64,000 nucleotides of DNA, from positions 1,488,001 to 1,552,000 of the forward strand of contig CM065652.1 in the NCBI GenBank assembly GCA_033220425.1, given 5' to 3'. The notes beneath the pieces were generated by a model. The model was not told the origin of the DNA. It ran no database searches and was given only the letters and a program-made list of their open reading frames with translations. The position numbers and the translations under genes were made by a program. The number at the start of each line of letters is the position of its first letter. Position 1 is the stretch's first letter. Below, piece after piece: positions 11,282 to 22,264 of this stretch. The DNA is from Lepraria neglecta. Taxonomy: Eukaryota > Ascomycota > Lecanoromycetes > Lecanorales > Stereocaulaceae.

Positions 11282-11898
11282 GTAGAGGCTAACTGCGTGT
11301 ACCGATTCCCTCTGTAGTTTCGTGCTTGACCCTGCCAACGTAAGAAGACCAATACTTCCAGCTTTGTAACTCCTCCAAAGTTGATTCTTCCTACCTAGTC
11401 TCTGTATTGTCAGCTATCTCACATCCAAAAGTCACAAGCAAGTGGAGAATTATGTTTGCAAAGTTGCAATTCTTGATATTTTTTTTTTGGTAGGTTCTCT
11501 ATCTAAACTTGGTTTCATGAAAGCATGCAGCGTAATTGATGTTCGTTAAGCTTGATAATCGTCAACTTGAGGCTTTAAGAGCCCTTGACCGTCGCATCGT
11601 GCATGCCCTCCATTTTGAATGTCCCTGTCTGATGGTGGTAGGAGATCCAGACTTAGTAGACCAGCAACTGATGTTGTGGAAAACGTTGTCATGGATCATC
11701 GAACGCAGAAAGGGACAAGTGATGATCAGAGATAATCCGCTCTTTGAAGGCGATTGAGATACATCATGAAGGGCAGTGCTAGAAATCGTGAAAAGCTCGC
11801 TTGCTTAAGTGAAAATACATTGTCGCATGAAGGCGTAAGGAGTGTCTTGTGAGGCAGGTGGGTGCCCCGAAAACTTGAAATTGGCGTATCCTTCACAC
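11282..11898. other. Intergenic region with a small unassigned open frame
   Basis: A 73-codon plus-strand frame at 11536-11757 (core VKLDNRQLEALRALDRRI) looks reasonably coding but matches no family I know and has no visible exon partners. It could be a fragment of an older gene. A run of ten T lies near 11480. Confidence 0.3.
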
Positions 11899-14800
11899 TC
11901 AGATGTACCACATACCAAAGCCCATCTGGTTTTTGAGCTCGAAGGGCTGGAGCTTGGGCCACTCGGTCTGGGACTTGACCTCATCGGATTGCCCTCTCGC
12001 TTCTCGACCAGTCCTACGTCGCTCTTCCGCTATCTGCACCTTCTTGTTGGCAGCCATGTCGATATGAGATTCTCCGCGCTTGGAGGCAAGATGAGCATAG
12101 TACACGGCAGGGACTATCGACGGTTAGTAAGAATTCTTCCGAAAATCTGGAGGGAAGGCTTACAGAGGGAGACGGGAGTAGTGGCACGCTGGTATTGATA
12201 ACAGTGGTCGTAAAGGAGAGCCTGGAATTTGTCTGAAGGAACGTTGGCCTCATCCATCAGCATATGATAATGCGTAGGACGCGCCGTTCCCTGGATGGCC
12301 ACGTGCGAGCAGAGGTACACGTCGTTCTCGAAGGGGTGCGTAACGTCATGGTCAACAATTGTACCGGGCAGAGGATTGCCATTCTTGTCAGCAGCGGCAC
12401 CTTGAGGTGGGAAAAAGCGGATGTGATGACGCTTCTCGGCAACGACGACTGTCATCTTGACCTGTTTATAACGTTAGAGATGACTCCGAAGATTTGTGGA
12501 CATGGATCAAGTACATTATTGTCTGGATGATGCTGACCCAAGTCGGCGAACAAGCGCTTCATATCGGCAACCTCATTCTTCAAGAGTGGACCATATTGAC
12601 CCTCAGACACGCCGTCACGGAAGTAGTAAACGTGCTTGGGTAAACGGCCACCACCCACGTTCTTCATCCACCAGTCGACAAGAGGACGGAGCATGGAATC
12701 CACGTTGTCTGAAGTGATCATCTCGACGCGATGACCATTGGATTCTATAGCGGCACCATAGCGGGAGCAGGTCTTGTCAAGAGAAACAGTCATGGCAGCC
12801 ATGGAGGCTTGCTCGAGACCAGGAGCAGCGTGAGAAACATCAGCGCCGATGATCATGGTAGGCTCAGTGAAATACACATTCTTCTGTAAAAGCTGTCAGT
12901 GCCATGCTTCTAATCGGCGTGGTAGGTATGACTTACGGATTTGAGGGCAGAAGTGGTTCCTCCAAGCTTGCAGTTGAATTTCATAAGCACATTGGAGCAA
13001 TACTGTGGTGCATTCTTCTGAACATTGCTCGCCTGGACACATTGAGACATGACACCGAAACGGCAATCGCAGTTGCGCTTTACCCGATTGTACGCCTCGG
13101 CACTACGGTTAGGTAGGATGACCAGAAGCATCTGAGGACGCATCTGCACTTGGTTCCCGGTTGCTTGGAAGGTCTTGTTGAGCGCTTCTCCAATGTCGGC
13201 AACTCCGCCAACGACAGGTGGGTTGGGATTCTCAACCCTACCACCGTGGCCCTTGTAGAGGGCCATGAAGTTCTTCTTGAAAGCCTCAACTTGGTCTAAG
13301 CTCACAGTGCCTCGACGATCCCCGCCAGCGGATAGGACACAGATTCCCCATGACTTAAGTGGGGCTTGGTTGGGGAGAAGGAAGACTTTGCCACGAAGAT
13401 CCCAGCGACCGGAGTATGCGGGCTTGGCGGTAGAGCCCTTTGCGAAGAGCACCTCGGGTGGGTCGAGGATACGAGCGTTTGTCTTGAGCATCTCCTTATC
13501 AATCTTGAGGCCGTATCCCTTGAGCATGGGGTCGTTGGCCCAGTCAAGTAATTCGAGACCCTTCTGAATGCCTTGACGACGTACGGGTGGTCGAGAAACA
13601 GCGAACTTGATCATATTCGCGGTCTGCAGTACTCGTCAGTAATGGAACAATCATTAGGAAATATAGAAGTCACACCTGAGTCTCATTGAGCTTGAATGGG
13701 TATCGCTGACCACCGCACATATGAGCCAGCTCCATAGGAAAGAGAACTCCTTTCTTGGTTGTCTCAATCAGAGGCAACTGCCATTTATCGATGTGAACAT
13801 TGTACTTCTTCTTGAAGTAATCGAAGCATGACATCTTCTCCTCCTTCCCAGTGGCCTTGTCCTTCACATTGAATTTGTAAGACTTGGCATCGAATCGCGA
13901 GATCTTATCAACAATGTAGGTCTTGTTGGCTATTTGAGTGTAAGTCAATATGTCTCTCAAGGTTACACAATTGGGACTTACCATTTGTCTGACCACGATG
14001 CCGAACAACGAACTGATTCTTGTTCAATCGCTTCAAAGCACGAGTAAGGGGTGCCTCTCCACCATCGCGCGCTATGGCCGAAGCCATGAATCGATTCTGA
14101 TCTGTCTCACCAGAAATCAGGTATGCCAGCTGATCAAAGCGAGTCTCGTGCCAGAAGCATGAGTTTGAGATGTCAACATTGATGACCAAGCGCTTGCCCT
14201 AAGGGTGTTAGTAGAGATAGCTGAGACTTCTCAAGGAAGGAACATACCTCCGCCATACGCAAGCTCTGATAGACACCCTTCATGGCTTCAATGCCGCCGC
14301 CAAGAAGCGAACGGTCCTGGGGTTCGCCGGTACGCGCAAAGTAGGAGCGTCGAAGGTTGATTAGCTTCTTGGATGGGGTCTCGCGAAGCAAGTGATCAAG
14401 GAAGTCTGAATCATTAGCATTTGGACACCAGATACACGAAGGGCACCTACTGATGGCTTCCAACACAGAATTGTCGAAGTCAATCTTGCCATCAAGATAG
14501 GCTTGAATGGTAGCCATGTTGATCTTCTCGTTCTTGGCCTTCACAATTCGGACTTTGTGGATATTGTCGTGGTTGGGACGAGGACGCTCGCCGCGCTCCT
14601 CGTCCAAGTTCACATTGATACGGAGCTCTTGCTTGAAGTCGTTAGGAGACCTAAGACTATTAGCTCGTTTCGACTTAAGATGTGGCTAGATTCAGCATGA
14701 GCTTACCAGCCGATCTTGTTACCATCGAAGATGAAGCCCGGACCAAGCTTGCTCTGGACAGCCTTGGACATCCAGACAGCTTTGATAAGACCGCGCTTCT

Positions 14801-15103
14801 CAGCACCAGATCCAATTAAGACCTGTGAATGATGTCAGGGAAGGCCAACGCAGCATCGATACCATAATGACTTACATCGTATTGATAGACAGGCTTCTGA
14901 GGCCAGGTCTGGACGGCGTGAGAGTTCACTTGGATCTTGGCTGCCTTACCAGCCTTGCCGAAACCTTGACGATACATGGATTGGCTGGGCATCTTTTCAC
15001 GCCATGGGTTGTCAGCAAGAAGATCTGTAACGAATGGGTTGCTAGGCAAGCCGACTTCAATGTCTGGCGTGTCAGAAGACAAGTCAAGAGAGTTGGAAGA
15101 CAT
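11899..15103 (-). CDS. Argonaute (PAZ-PIWI, slicer-type)
   Basis: Ten exons on the minus strand (14876-15103, 14707-14822, 14451-14650, 14248-14405, 13982-14198, 13676-13929, 12937-13623, 12515-12883, 12164-12461, 11899-12113) encode 913 residues. All nine introns are 45-56 bp with GT..AG ends and keep frame. The order is N domain (KPVYQYDVLIG), linker, PAZ (about 290-420), Mid and PIWI. All four slicer residues are present: Asp635 in IIGADVSH, Glu674 in GHRVEMI, Asp710 in FRDGVSEGQ and a His near 807 in GTARPTHYH. It should therefore be able to cut guide-paired RNA, as in quelling/RNAi by QDE-2-type proteins. The true N-terminus may lie further upstream: a coding-looking exon at 15759-16082 belongs to this locus, but its splice partner is unclear. 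Confidence 0.95.
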
Positions 15104-15758
15104 GGTCGTGGATGGAAGTAGTCAGAAAAGCTTGAGAAGGAGTGTTGAAGTTGGAGATGCTTGTCAAAGGATCCCAATGTGTTGACAGATTTACGTATAC
15201 TTTAGTAAAGTGCTAATGCTTGATGGGATGTAGTGTAGACGTATGGTAGAGATGAAGGATGTGGATGGTGGATAGACGTGTATGATAGATGGATGTTGGA
15301 TGGGGATGGGGATGTTGGATAGTGGAAGGGAGAAGGGAGATGTTGGTGGTTTATATCCTCGCGGATGCTGAACGCAGAGATTTCTCTGTACGTGAATGGA
15401 GAAGGGAATGCGTAGATGAACACTCTTGCAGCAGGATTGCAAAGGAATGAGTGACTCTGGAGAAGAAGACGACCGGGTGAAGGGGTATGAATGACACGAA
15501 ACGGGTGAAGGAGGCTATGTGCTCTCAGCGTGCAAGCTTCTCCGGTGTTGACGGAGAGCTTTACAGAGACATGCTGTAGCTGGTATCGAGAAGGGACTTC
15601 ACAGCAACACGTCATGGCTGGCTTCGTGTCGAAGCAGAGCTTCACAGAGACACGCCATGACCAGGCTGAGACAATGGCTAGAGGTTGCGGGATGTAGGAT
15701 ACAGAATGGGTGATGCAAGACAGATTGGCTGTGAAGCAGAGACAAGCGTGTGACTTAC
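15104..15758. other. Probable 5' intron/leader of the Argonaute gene, with short repeats
   Basis: About 655 bp between the first secure Argonaute exon and the upstream exon. It is purine/GAT-rich on the plus strand. At roughly 15555-15670 it holds three imperfect copies of a motif around AGCTTCACAGAGACACGCCAT (ACAG cores at 15563, 15601, 15644). No independent gene is seen. Confidence 0.4.
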
Positions 15759-16082
15759 GTTGGTCAACAGGTTCCAGGCATTCGCTCCAAAGTCAACATT
15801 CTTCGAGAGGATCTTCTTCTCGTCTTTCTTCTGCGCCGCCTGCAGAGCCTTGGCTACCTCCATCTGAGCAGCGCGAGTCTGGCTAGCAGTAAGGGAGGCG
15901 CTACGAGCACGGCCGGAACCAGCGTTGGAGCCGGAGCGACCACGGGATTCGGAATCAGGAGGCCCATCGTAGGCAGCCGGGCCTTGGTTGGAAGCTCCTT
16001 GGCCAGCAGGATTACGCGCTGCCTCACGCGCCTTCGCATTACGCTTAGACTTGGCACCAGCCATCTTTGAAGGACTATTCAT
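15759..16082 (-). CDS. Upstream coding exon, probably the Argonaute 5' exon
   Basis: The frame starts at ATG 16082, or more likely 16064 (MAGAKSKRNAKAREAARN), and stays open for about 100 codons to a consensus donor GTAAGT at 15758. The peptide is Lys/Arg-, Gly- and Ser-rich, with an Ala/Gln/Lys helix (MEVAKALQAAQKKDEKKIL) ending in NVDFGANAWNLLTN. Basic low-complexity N-termini of this kind precede the N domain of fungal Argonautes. The donor is phase 0. I could not find a phase-0 acceptor that joins before the ATG at 15103, because a stop lies directly upstream. The nearest in-frame acceptor is inside that exon, after REK, with a CTGAC branch site before it. The locus may therefore have two starts. 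Confidence 0.6.
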
Positions 16083-17781
16083 AATGAATTAATTAGCAAA
16101 GATTGAAGGATGAAGCAAAGGCTGGTAGTGAAAGAACACGTGACTTAAGGTAATTGACAAAGAACACAAAAGTGAGGCGTGAAAGCAGTACTAAAGTGAG
16201 TACAGCGATGAGGAGCAAACACGGTGACAGTCAAGAAGAAGCTTCTGAGGGACCGGGTGCGAGTCTTCAAGTAATGAAACGTGCAAGCTGCTGCGAGCAA
16301 TTGAGCGGTGAGGAAGGGTGGTACAAAGTAGATTTTTGCTGCAAGCTTGAGTGCGAAGCAAGTGAGGAGAATTGGTGAAGTCAAGTGATTGAGAGCAGAT
16401 GAGCTTGACTGCCTGCATTGAGTTTGCTTACTTTGACCGATGTCAGAGTGATGAAGGTAGTGACGTTGAAGTAGTGAGCAATGGATGGTGACGAGCGTTG
16501 ATGGACTGGAGAAGTGTGGATGTGAGATGATCAATTTAACCGAGTGAAGAAGTTGAGCGCGGTGGTGTCAGGTGACGTAAGTCAACAACACTGAGTTGCT
16601 ACGTACCCCACGCGAGGGTACTATGAGCAATTGTTCACTGCTGTTGTTGACGACGGTGGATGTTGGATTCAATGAAGGAGACTCTTGAAGTATGATTGTG
16701 TTTGAAGAAGGTAAAGGAGGAAGGAAGGAAGGAAGGAAGGAAGTGTTGGATGTTGTATGAAGAGAAGTGGAAGAAAAAAGGAAGAACTCGGTGGGAAAAC
16801 ATAGTAAATCAAACGGCGCTAAATCACTAGCGTGCCGCAAACTCGACTAGCGCGGCCTCGTTTGCTCACGAGCATTCACTTTTCAGTGTTATTGCAGATT
16901 TATTTGTTGCGAGTTCTTTTTCGAGTGTGGATATGGAAAGCGTGTTCCAAAATGTCAACATTTATGACAGCGGGTAGTGGGCTCAGCCTTATTTTGCCGC
17001 GATAAGCGCAGGCTTGGCTTTTCGTTCCCGGAATTTACAAGCACAAAGCACGTCTACAACTAATATTTGACATGTTCATACGTAAACCTAGGACTTGAGG
17101 CAGGTATTCAAACAGTTGTAGATCGGGTCGGAGGCAAACCGCCGCCGGGCTATGCTACCCCGCTAATAAAAATCGCAGAACTGTCTCATTGGGGAGAATG
17201 TGTGGATACTTTTCCGGAAGTGGTCTTTACCGCAATCCTTAGGAGGGCGAGGTAGTACACAGATTAATGAAAAGTGTTCAAACGTCTTGATTGCAAGATC
17301 TACGTCTATTGTACAAAATTCCACTTAATCTTGATCTCTAGTAGACCATGCATGGGTTAGATGTCAACTTTTGACAAGCAAGTAATGATACCACCAATGC
17401 ATATTGTGCCTCCATTTTCGATGCCATGCGCCTGCAATGAGTCCACTTTGCGCAAATGAAATAGCACGCTTCCCTCGCTGAGGCACTAGAGAGTTGAGTA
17501 ATGATAGTATGGAAGGCGTGGAAGAGGAGTGTGACACAAGAGATATCCCGTCATCGGTTGTAAGGGTATGGACCTGGAGAGACAGATTAACATGTGTTCA
17601 AACGTGCGCTGCATGCTCTGAAATTCAATCCCGGATAAATTCGTCGAGCTGCTTCTCCAGGTCGTCAACGTGGGCCGAGACCTCTTCTCGAGTAGGGTTT
17701 GGCCAATTCGGGGACCACCTCAAAGGGGCGTTGACAGCTATCCTCTCTGATGAGAGGTTTGCTGCCAAGGGGATCCATTGA
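16083..17781. other. Long intergenic region with a GGAA microsatellite
   Basis: About 1.7 kb upstream of the Argonaute exon and downstream of RNA14. It contains a (GGAA)n tract of about six units near 16718-16742. Long minus-strand frames here (for example 16145-16534) are skewed in composition and unrelated to known families, so they are not called. The last 150 bp overlap the possible extended end of RNA14. Confidence 0.4.
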
Positions 17782-20700
17782 CTAGGGGGAGAAGCTTGGT
17801 GCGGGAGTTTGAGCGCTTGCAATCTCAGATGGCCCTCTTCCGTACTGTAAAGACCTTGCATGGCGGGGTTGTAATTGTGCTGTAGCATGTAAAGCAGACG
17901 CGGAAGAAAATGGAGGATACACACCATTGAATTGGCCATTTAACTGGCCATTGTACTGTCCGTGAGGCATTGGCGGGATTGGCTGTCCTGGTGGCATTTG
18001 CTGGAAGGGGGGTCCTTGCTGGAAAGGGGGTGGTCCTCGCGCAGTAGGCTGTAGTGGGGCTTGTGCTAAGGAGGGGGGGATGTTTGTCTCTCGAATGAGT
18101 CTCACCATCGATGCGGCATCGAATTTCGTAGCATGGTACGTCTCAGCCTTGGGAATCATGCTGAGTAAGAACGTGATATCGCGTGGAAGAGGGGGTGGCG
18201 GTGGCGGGCCTTGCATTTGGTGTTGATTGAACTGAGGCATATCAGCTGGCTGCCTAGATCGCTTCTGCTGATCGAGTCTTCGGCCTGCCGCCCCTTTCAG
18301 AGGAGACACGTCCCGAACGGTTCTAGCGAGCTTCTGCGGCCGGCTTTCAGTGTCGGAGTCATCGAAAGGGAGCGGCCGCTTCGGTGAGTCGATATTTGTC
18401 TTTAAGTGGTTTGGTGGAGATTGTGGTGGAGCCTCGGTTTCAATGCTTAGGATTGCCTTTGGCCTAGTTTGGGTAGCGGGTGATATGATGGGTCGGATGA
18501 CAGTGGGATCAAAACCTTGCTCCTGGAAGCGTCGTGAAAATAACACAAGTGCAGGGTCCTCAGGATAGAGATCGCGCATTCGCTTTTCGAGCTTGACTAT
18601 TTGAGTCAATTCTCCGTAGCGTGCCTCGAAGTCATGGAAGAAGGCGTAGAGCGGCTTTGCCTTTAAGACTGTCTCGGGCTTCTGCGCTAGCTTTGCAACT
18701 GCGGTCTCGAACACCACCCTAGCATCTGTAGCAACATTAGTGTTGAATTAAAAAGGCGGTATGATTCTGGACATACTGGTATGATCGTTGTTGGCGACAA
18801 GATGCTTGATGTACTCTAAAGCAAAAGCCTCATCTTCCGGGAAGAGCTTCAATCCACGCTCGAAGATCTTCTTCCCGGTCTCAACTTCGTAGCAATGAAA
18901 CTCGATCAGGGCACAAGCAACATAGACATCGCTTGTAATTCTGCCGCGCTTACGTGCATTCGCGAAAGTACCTCTGAGGCCAGCGATGGCATCGTTGACC
19001 TTGCCCTTGCCTTGGATACGTCGCATTGCTCGTATCAGGGCTATCCATACATGTGACAGCGTCTTTGACAATAGGCTGATCTGTACGGCATGCATGTTCT
19101 TAACTGATTCAATCCGGGCGGCCTCCTGCCTTTCTTTGCTGCCCTCCTCGTCTGCATCGGCGCCGTCGTTGTCGTCATCTCTTGTGGTACCGTTTGGGGG
19201 AGTGTTGCCGTCGGCGGCGAAATTGGCTTCAATGCGGGCAATGTCTTGGGCTTCGCGGGACTTGGACTTGGAGATCAGGTCATAGAGTGCGTCTAGGACT
19301 TTGTCGTAAGGTTCCCGCACAGCTGCACCACGACGTACTGCACTCTCATCACCTTCTTCATTGGCTGAAGATAGCTCTAATCGATCAGCACGCTTCAATG
19401 CTAATAGACAGCTCTCAGGGTTGGCAGCAATCCCTTGAGTTAGGAAATCGTCGCCCTCAGTCTCCATATCGTTGGTAAAGCAGAAATCGCTAGCATCGCA
19501 CCACAACTCGGGCCAGAACCTCATTGCCATCAATGCATGCTTGTAGACAAAGACTATACGAGCCCTATATCCAGCCACATCGTCTTGCTTCAGAACAAGT
19601 GGGTCATCCTTTTCCCATTGGATCCATCGCTTCCAGATATCCAACTGCTCCATATATTCGACATCCCCTTGGAAGCCTAGCGTGGGAGGTAATACAGGAA
19701 GTGTGGTTCGACGGAGGTTTCGGGTGATATTCTGGAGCTCTGTGTAGGAGCTTCGTGCCGACATGTATGCGGGGGACTGGTCTTGGAGGAATTTTCTTCC
19801 CTGGACATCCACATTAGCAAGGAAACGAGGCAATGATGAGCCGAAGACTTACTGTCATCTTGTTCAAGCCCATCTCAAACCCATCATACTCTTTCCAAAG
19901 TGAATTGGTTTTCTCTGTGGGAATGCAGATTGCACGTTGGTAGATTTTGCGAAGCAGGTCCATTTTCTGCTGATCTTGCCAGTTGCTGCCTCCAATTATG
20001 CCGGGGCCGGACTTGATGAACTGGATGTAGTCCACCCAGAGCTTTCCAGAGTCCTTGTCAAGGCCGACGTACTGCATTGCAACATCGTATGCTTGATAAA
20101 TTATCTGACGAGCTTGGCCTGAGGAGTCTGTTGTAAGATTGTTGTGGCGACGGATGTGGTCGAGATACATGGACCAGACTGGAAGGTAAGGATTCTGTGG
20201 AAGGGCTCGAGATAAGATTTTGTCCGTCGCTGTCCGGTTCTGCGCTTCATTCTCCATCTGAGCATAGGATACCCATTCTTCCCCCTGCACGACTATTAGT
20301 ACACCGACGTTTCAAAGGGGAACAGAAGATAAGGTAGCTTACGGCCGTTGGAAAGACGCTGAGGAAACGCTCGTAGACACTACGGGCGTCGTCGATCTTG
20401 GCTCGCTTCTTGTGCTCATTGATCAAGTGCAGCCAAGCTTGCAGGTCACCACGAGGGTCTTCCTTGATTCGGTCCTCTAATATGCCAATAGTGTCATGTG
20501 GGAGCCGAGCTCGGGGAGCTGAAATGCTGGGTGTAGGAGGTTGAGCCCTTGCCGATGAGGTTGCTTCTGTCATCGAAGGAGCTGGCAGCGTCATTGAGGG
20601 CTTCAATGTGGACTCGCTGTGAGACGACGCTCCTGTGTCAGGGAGAACAGCAGCGAGATTGGGAACAGTGTTAGTAGCGCCATTTTGAAGGAGGCCTGAA

Positions 20701-21260
20701 GGATTTTGGGCTTGCACATCATTCTGTATTTGTACATTATCTGCAGGAACATGATTCGTGGAATTATTGAAACTAGAATCAGAGACTGGATGCAGTGACG
20801 ATTTCTGTTCCATATCTGCGGCACCGTTTTCACCTGCTTGCCCCATCTCTCCAACACCATCATTATGGCTCGGAGTACCTTTGTTAAGATGCTGAGTGCC
20901 AGTGATGAAGTTCTCCTCTCTAGATTGCGAAGACGCTCGAGACATCGACCTGGACAAACTCTGGTGGTCGGACTGTGGAGTGTCGATGCGAAGAAGTGTT
21001 GCTGATGTGGATATCGAAGTCAAAGGTATAGCGGACGCAGATGGGGTTGGGTCAGGCAAGGAAACATCATGGGAAGAAGCTTGGACAGAACGGTCTTGCG
21101 CATTTGAAGGGGGACGGAGGTCTGTTTGCACTGCTTGTGTTGGATCATATTCATCAGAGTTGGACTCTGCCTGCTCTTCACTACCTTCACCATTCTCATA
21201 GCCTGCAGCCTCATTTGCAGCCTGCATCGAGCTCAAAAACGCTGCCTCCTCATCCGCCAT
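17782..21260 (-). CDS. RNA14: mRNA 3'-end processing protein Rna14 (CstF-77 homolog)
   Basis: Five exons on the minus strand (20343-21260, 19853-20284, 18777-19800, 17925-18725, 17782-17879) encode 1090 residues. Rna14 is the HAT-repeat scaffold of cleavage factor IA, needed for pre-mRNA cleavage and polyadenylation in the nucleus. A disordered N-terminal tail of about 250 residues is followed by the HAT start (ILEDRIKEDPRGDLQAWLHL, VYERFLSVFPTA) and repeats such as LWVDYIQFIKSGPG, LWKEYDGFEMGLNK and IFERGLKLFPEDEAF. A Pro-rich C-terminus carries RDITFLLSMIP, the monkeytail-like region. The last called exon stops at 17784 just after TPAPSFSP, but a coding-looking frame continues to 17625 (end DDLEKQLDEFIRD) and becomes continuous if one C is removed from a five-C run. 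The real end is therefore probably 17625. Confidence 0.92.
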
Positions 21261-21856
21261 GATGACGCCTCAGCGCCGTTGAGCCAGCTTCTGAGCGCTT
21301 GCGACCGGGTTAAGATCTCCGAGCCTCGCTGTATAATACGGAACGATCGTTGTACGAGTAAAGACGACTGTGTTAGGGGACGAGCGGTATGCAAATTATA
21401 GGATCGTTGGGTGGGAGGATACAGGTTGCGGGTGTGGTGGATGATGAGTTAAAGTCGATCTTTTCCGGCCCTGAAACAAAGGATCACATGCGGTGCTGTC
21501 CAAAAGAACTTTCGGGAAGGACCACCAAGAGCTTGTGAAACCACCTTACAGGCTCGACAGCTTATAACTTATAACAGGAAAATAGAGAATATCAACAGTA
21601 GTTTCTAAGCATATACCAGGTCCCGGAGACAAGCAAACTGCGTGTTGTCCCAAATGCAGTTTCCGGTTAGCATGCTCCCCCCAGGCCAGCGATTTGATTG
21701 GTCTAGAAAACCATTATAAGTACTAGCGTGTTTTCGACGCGGATACTTTGTGTGCAGGTGAGAAGGCAGCCGGTTTGAGATGGTCTCGACGCTGTTTTAC
21801 GAGGCCTTCTCACTCCTTCTTTTTACTAGTTTCCAACGATAACTTTCAAAACCATA
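21261..21856. other. RNA14 upstream region
   Basis: About 600 bp of non-coding sequence between the RNA14 start and the tandem repeat; the promoter presumably lies here. I see no gene. Confidence 0.4.
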
Positions 21857-22264
21857 TCAGAATTGAATTTTTTGTCTCTATTGTGCTAGCCTGTATATCT
21901 CAGCCTGCCATGATGCCTCATCGTCAAACGGCCACCACTATTAACTATATCCACCATGTCAGAATTGACTTTTTTGTCTCTATTGTGCTAGCCTGTATAT
22001 CTCAGCCTGCCATGATGCCTCATCGTCAAACGGCCACCACTATTAACTATATCCACCATGTCAGAATTGACTTTTTTGTCTCTATTGTGCTAGCCTGTAT
22101 ATCTCAGCCTGCCATGATGCCTCATCGTCAAACGGCCACCACTATTAACTATATCCACCATGTCAGAATTGACTTTTTTGTCTCTATTGTGCTAGCCTGT
22201 ATATCTCAGCCTGCCATGATGCCTCATCGTCAAACGGCCACCAATATTAACTATATCCACCATA
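21857..22264. repeat. Tandem repeat, four copies of 102 bp
   Basis: Four near-identical units begin at 21857, 21959, 22061 and 22163, each starting TCAGAATTGA; only the first and last carry visible substitutions. The period is exactly 102 bp, a multiple of three, so all units stay open in one plus-strand frame; that explains a misleading 228-codon open frame. The last copy overlaps the 3' end of the minus-strand PD-(D/E)XK-like frame. High identity implies recent expansion. Confidence 0.95.

Noticed and set aside
11536-11757. A 73-codon frame as a firm gene
   Set aside because: Coding-looking but without homolog, start context or exon partners, so only noted as intergenic content.
15202-15645. 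Minus-strand frames in the Argonaute 5' region
   Set aside because: Ser/His/Pro-skewed translation of a GAT-rich repeat stretch; several frames are open at once, which is typical of low complexity.
16718-16742. GGAA microsatellite as a possible regulatory array
   Set aside because: Simple slippage repeat; nothing ties it to a gene.
16145-16840. Minus-strand frames upstream of the Argonaute exon
   Set aside because: Biased composition, no domain; probably leader or promoter sequence.
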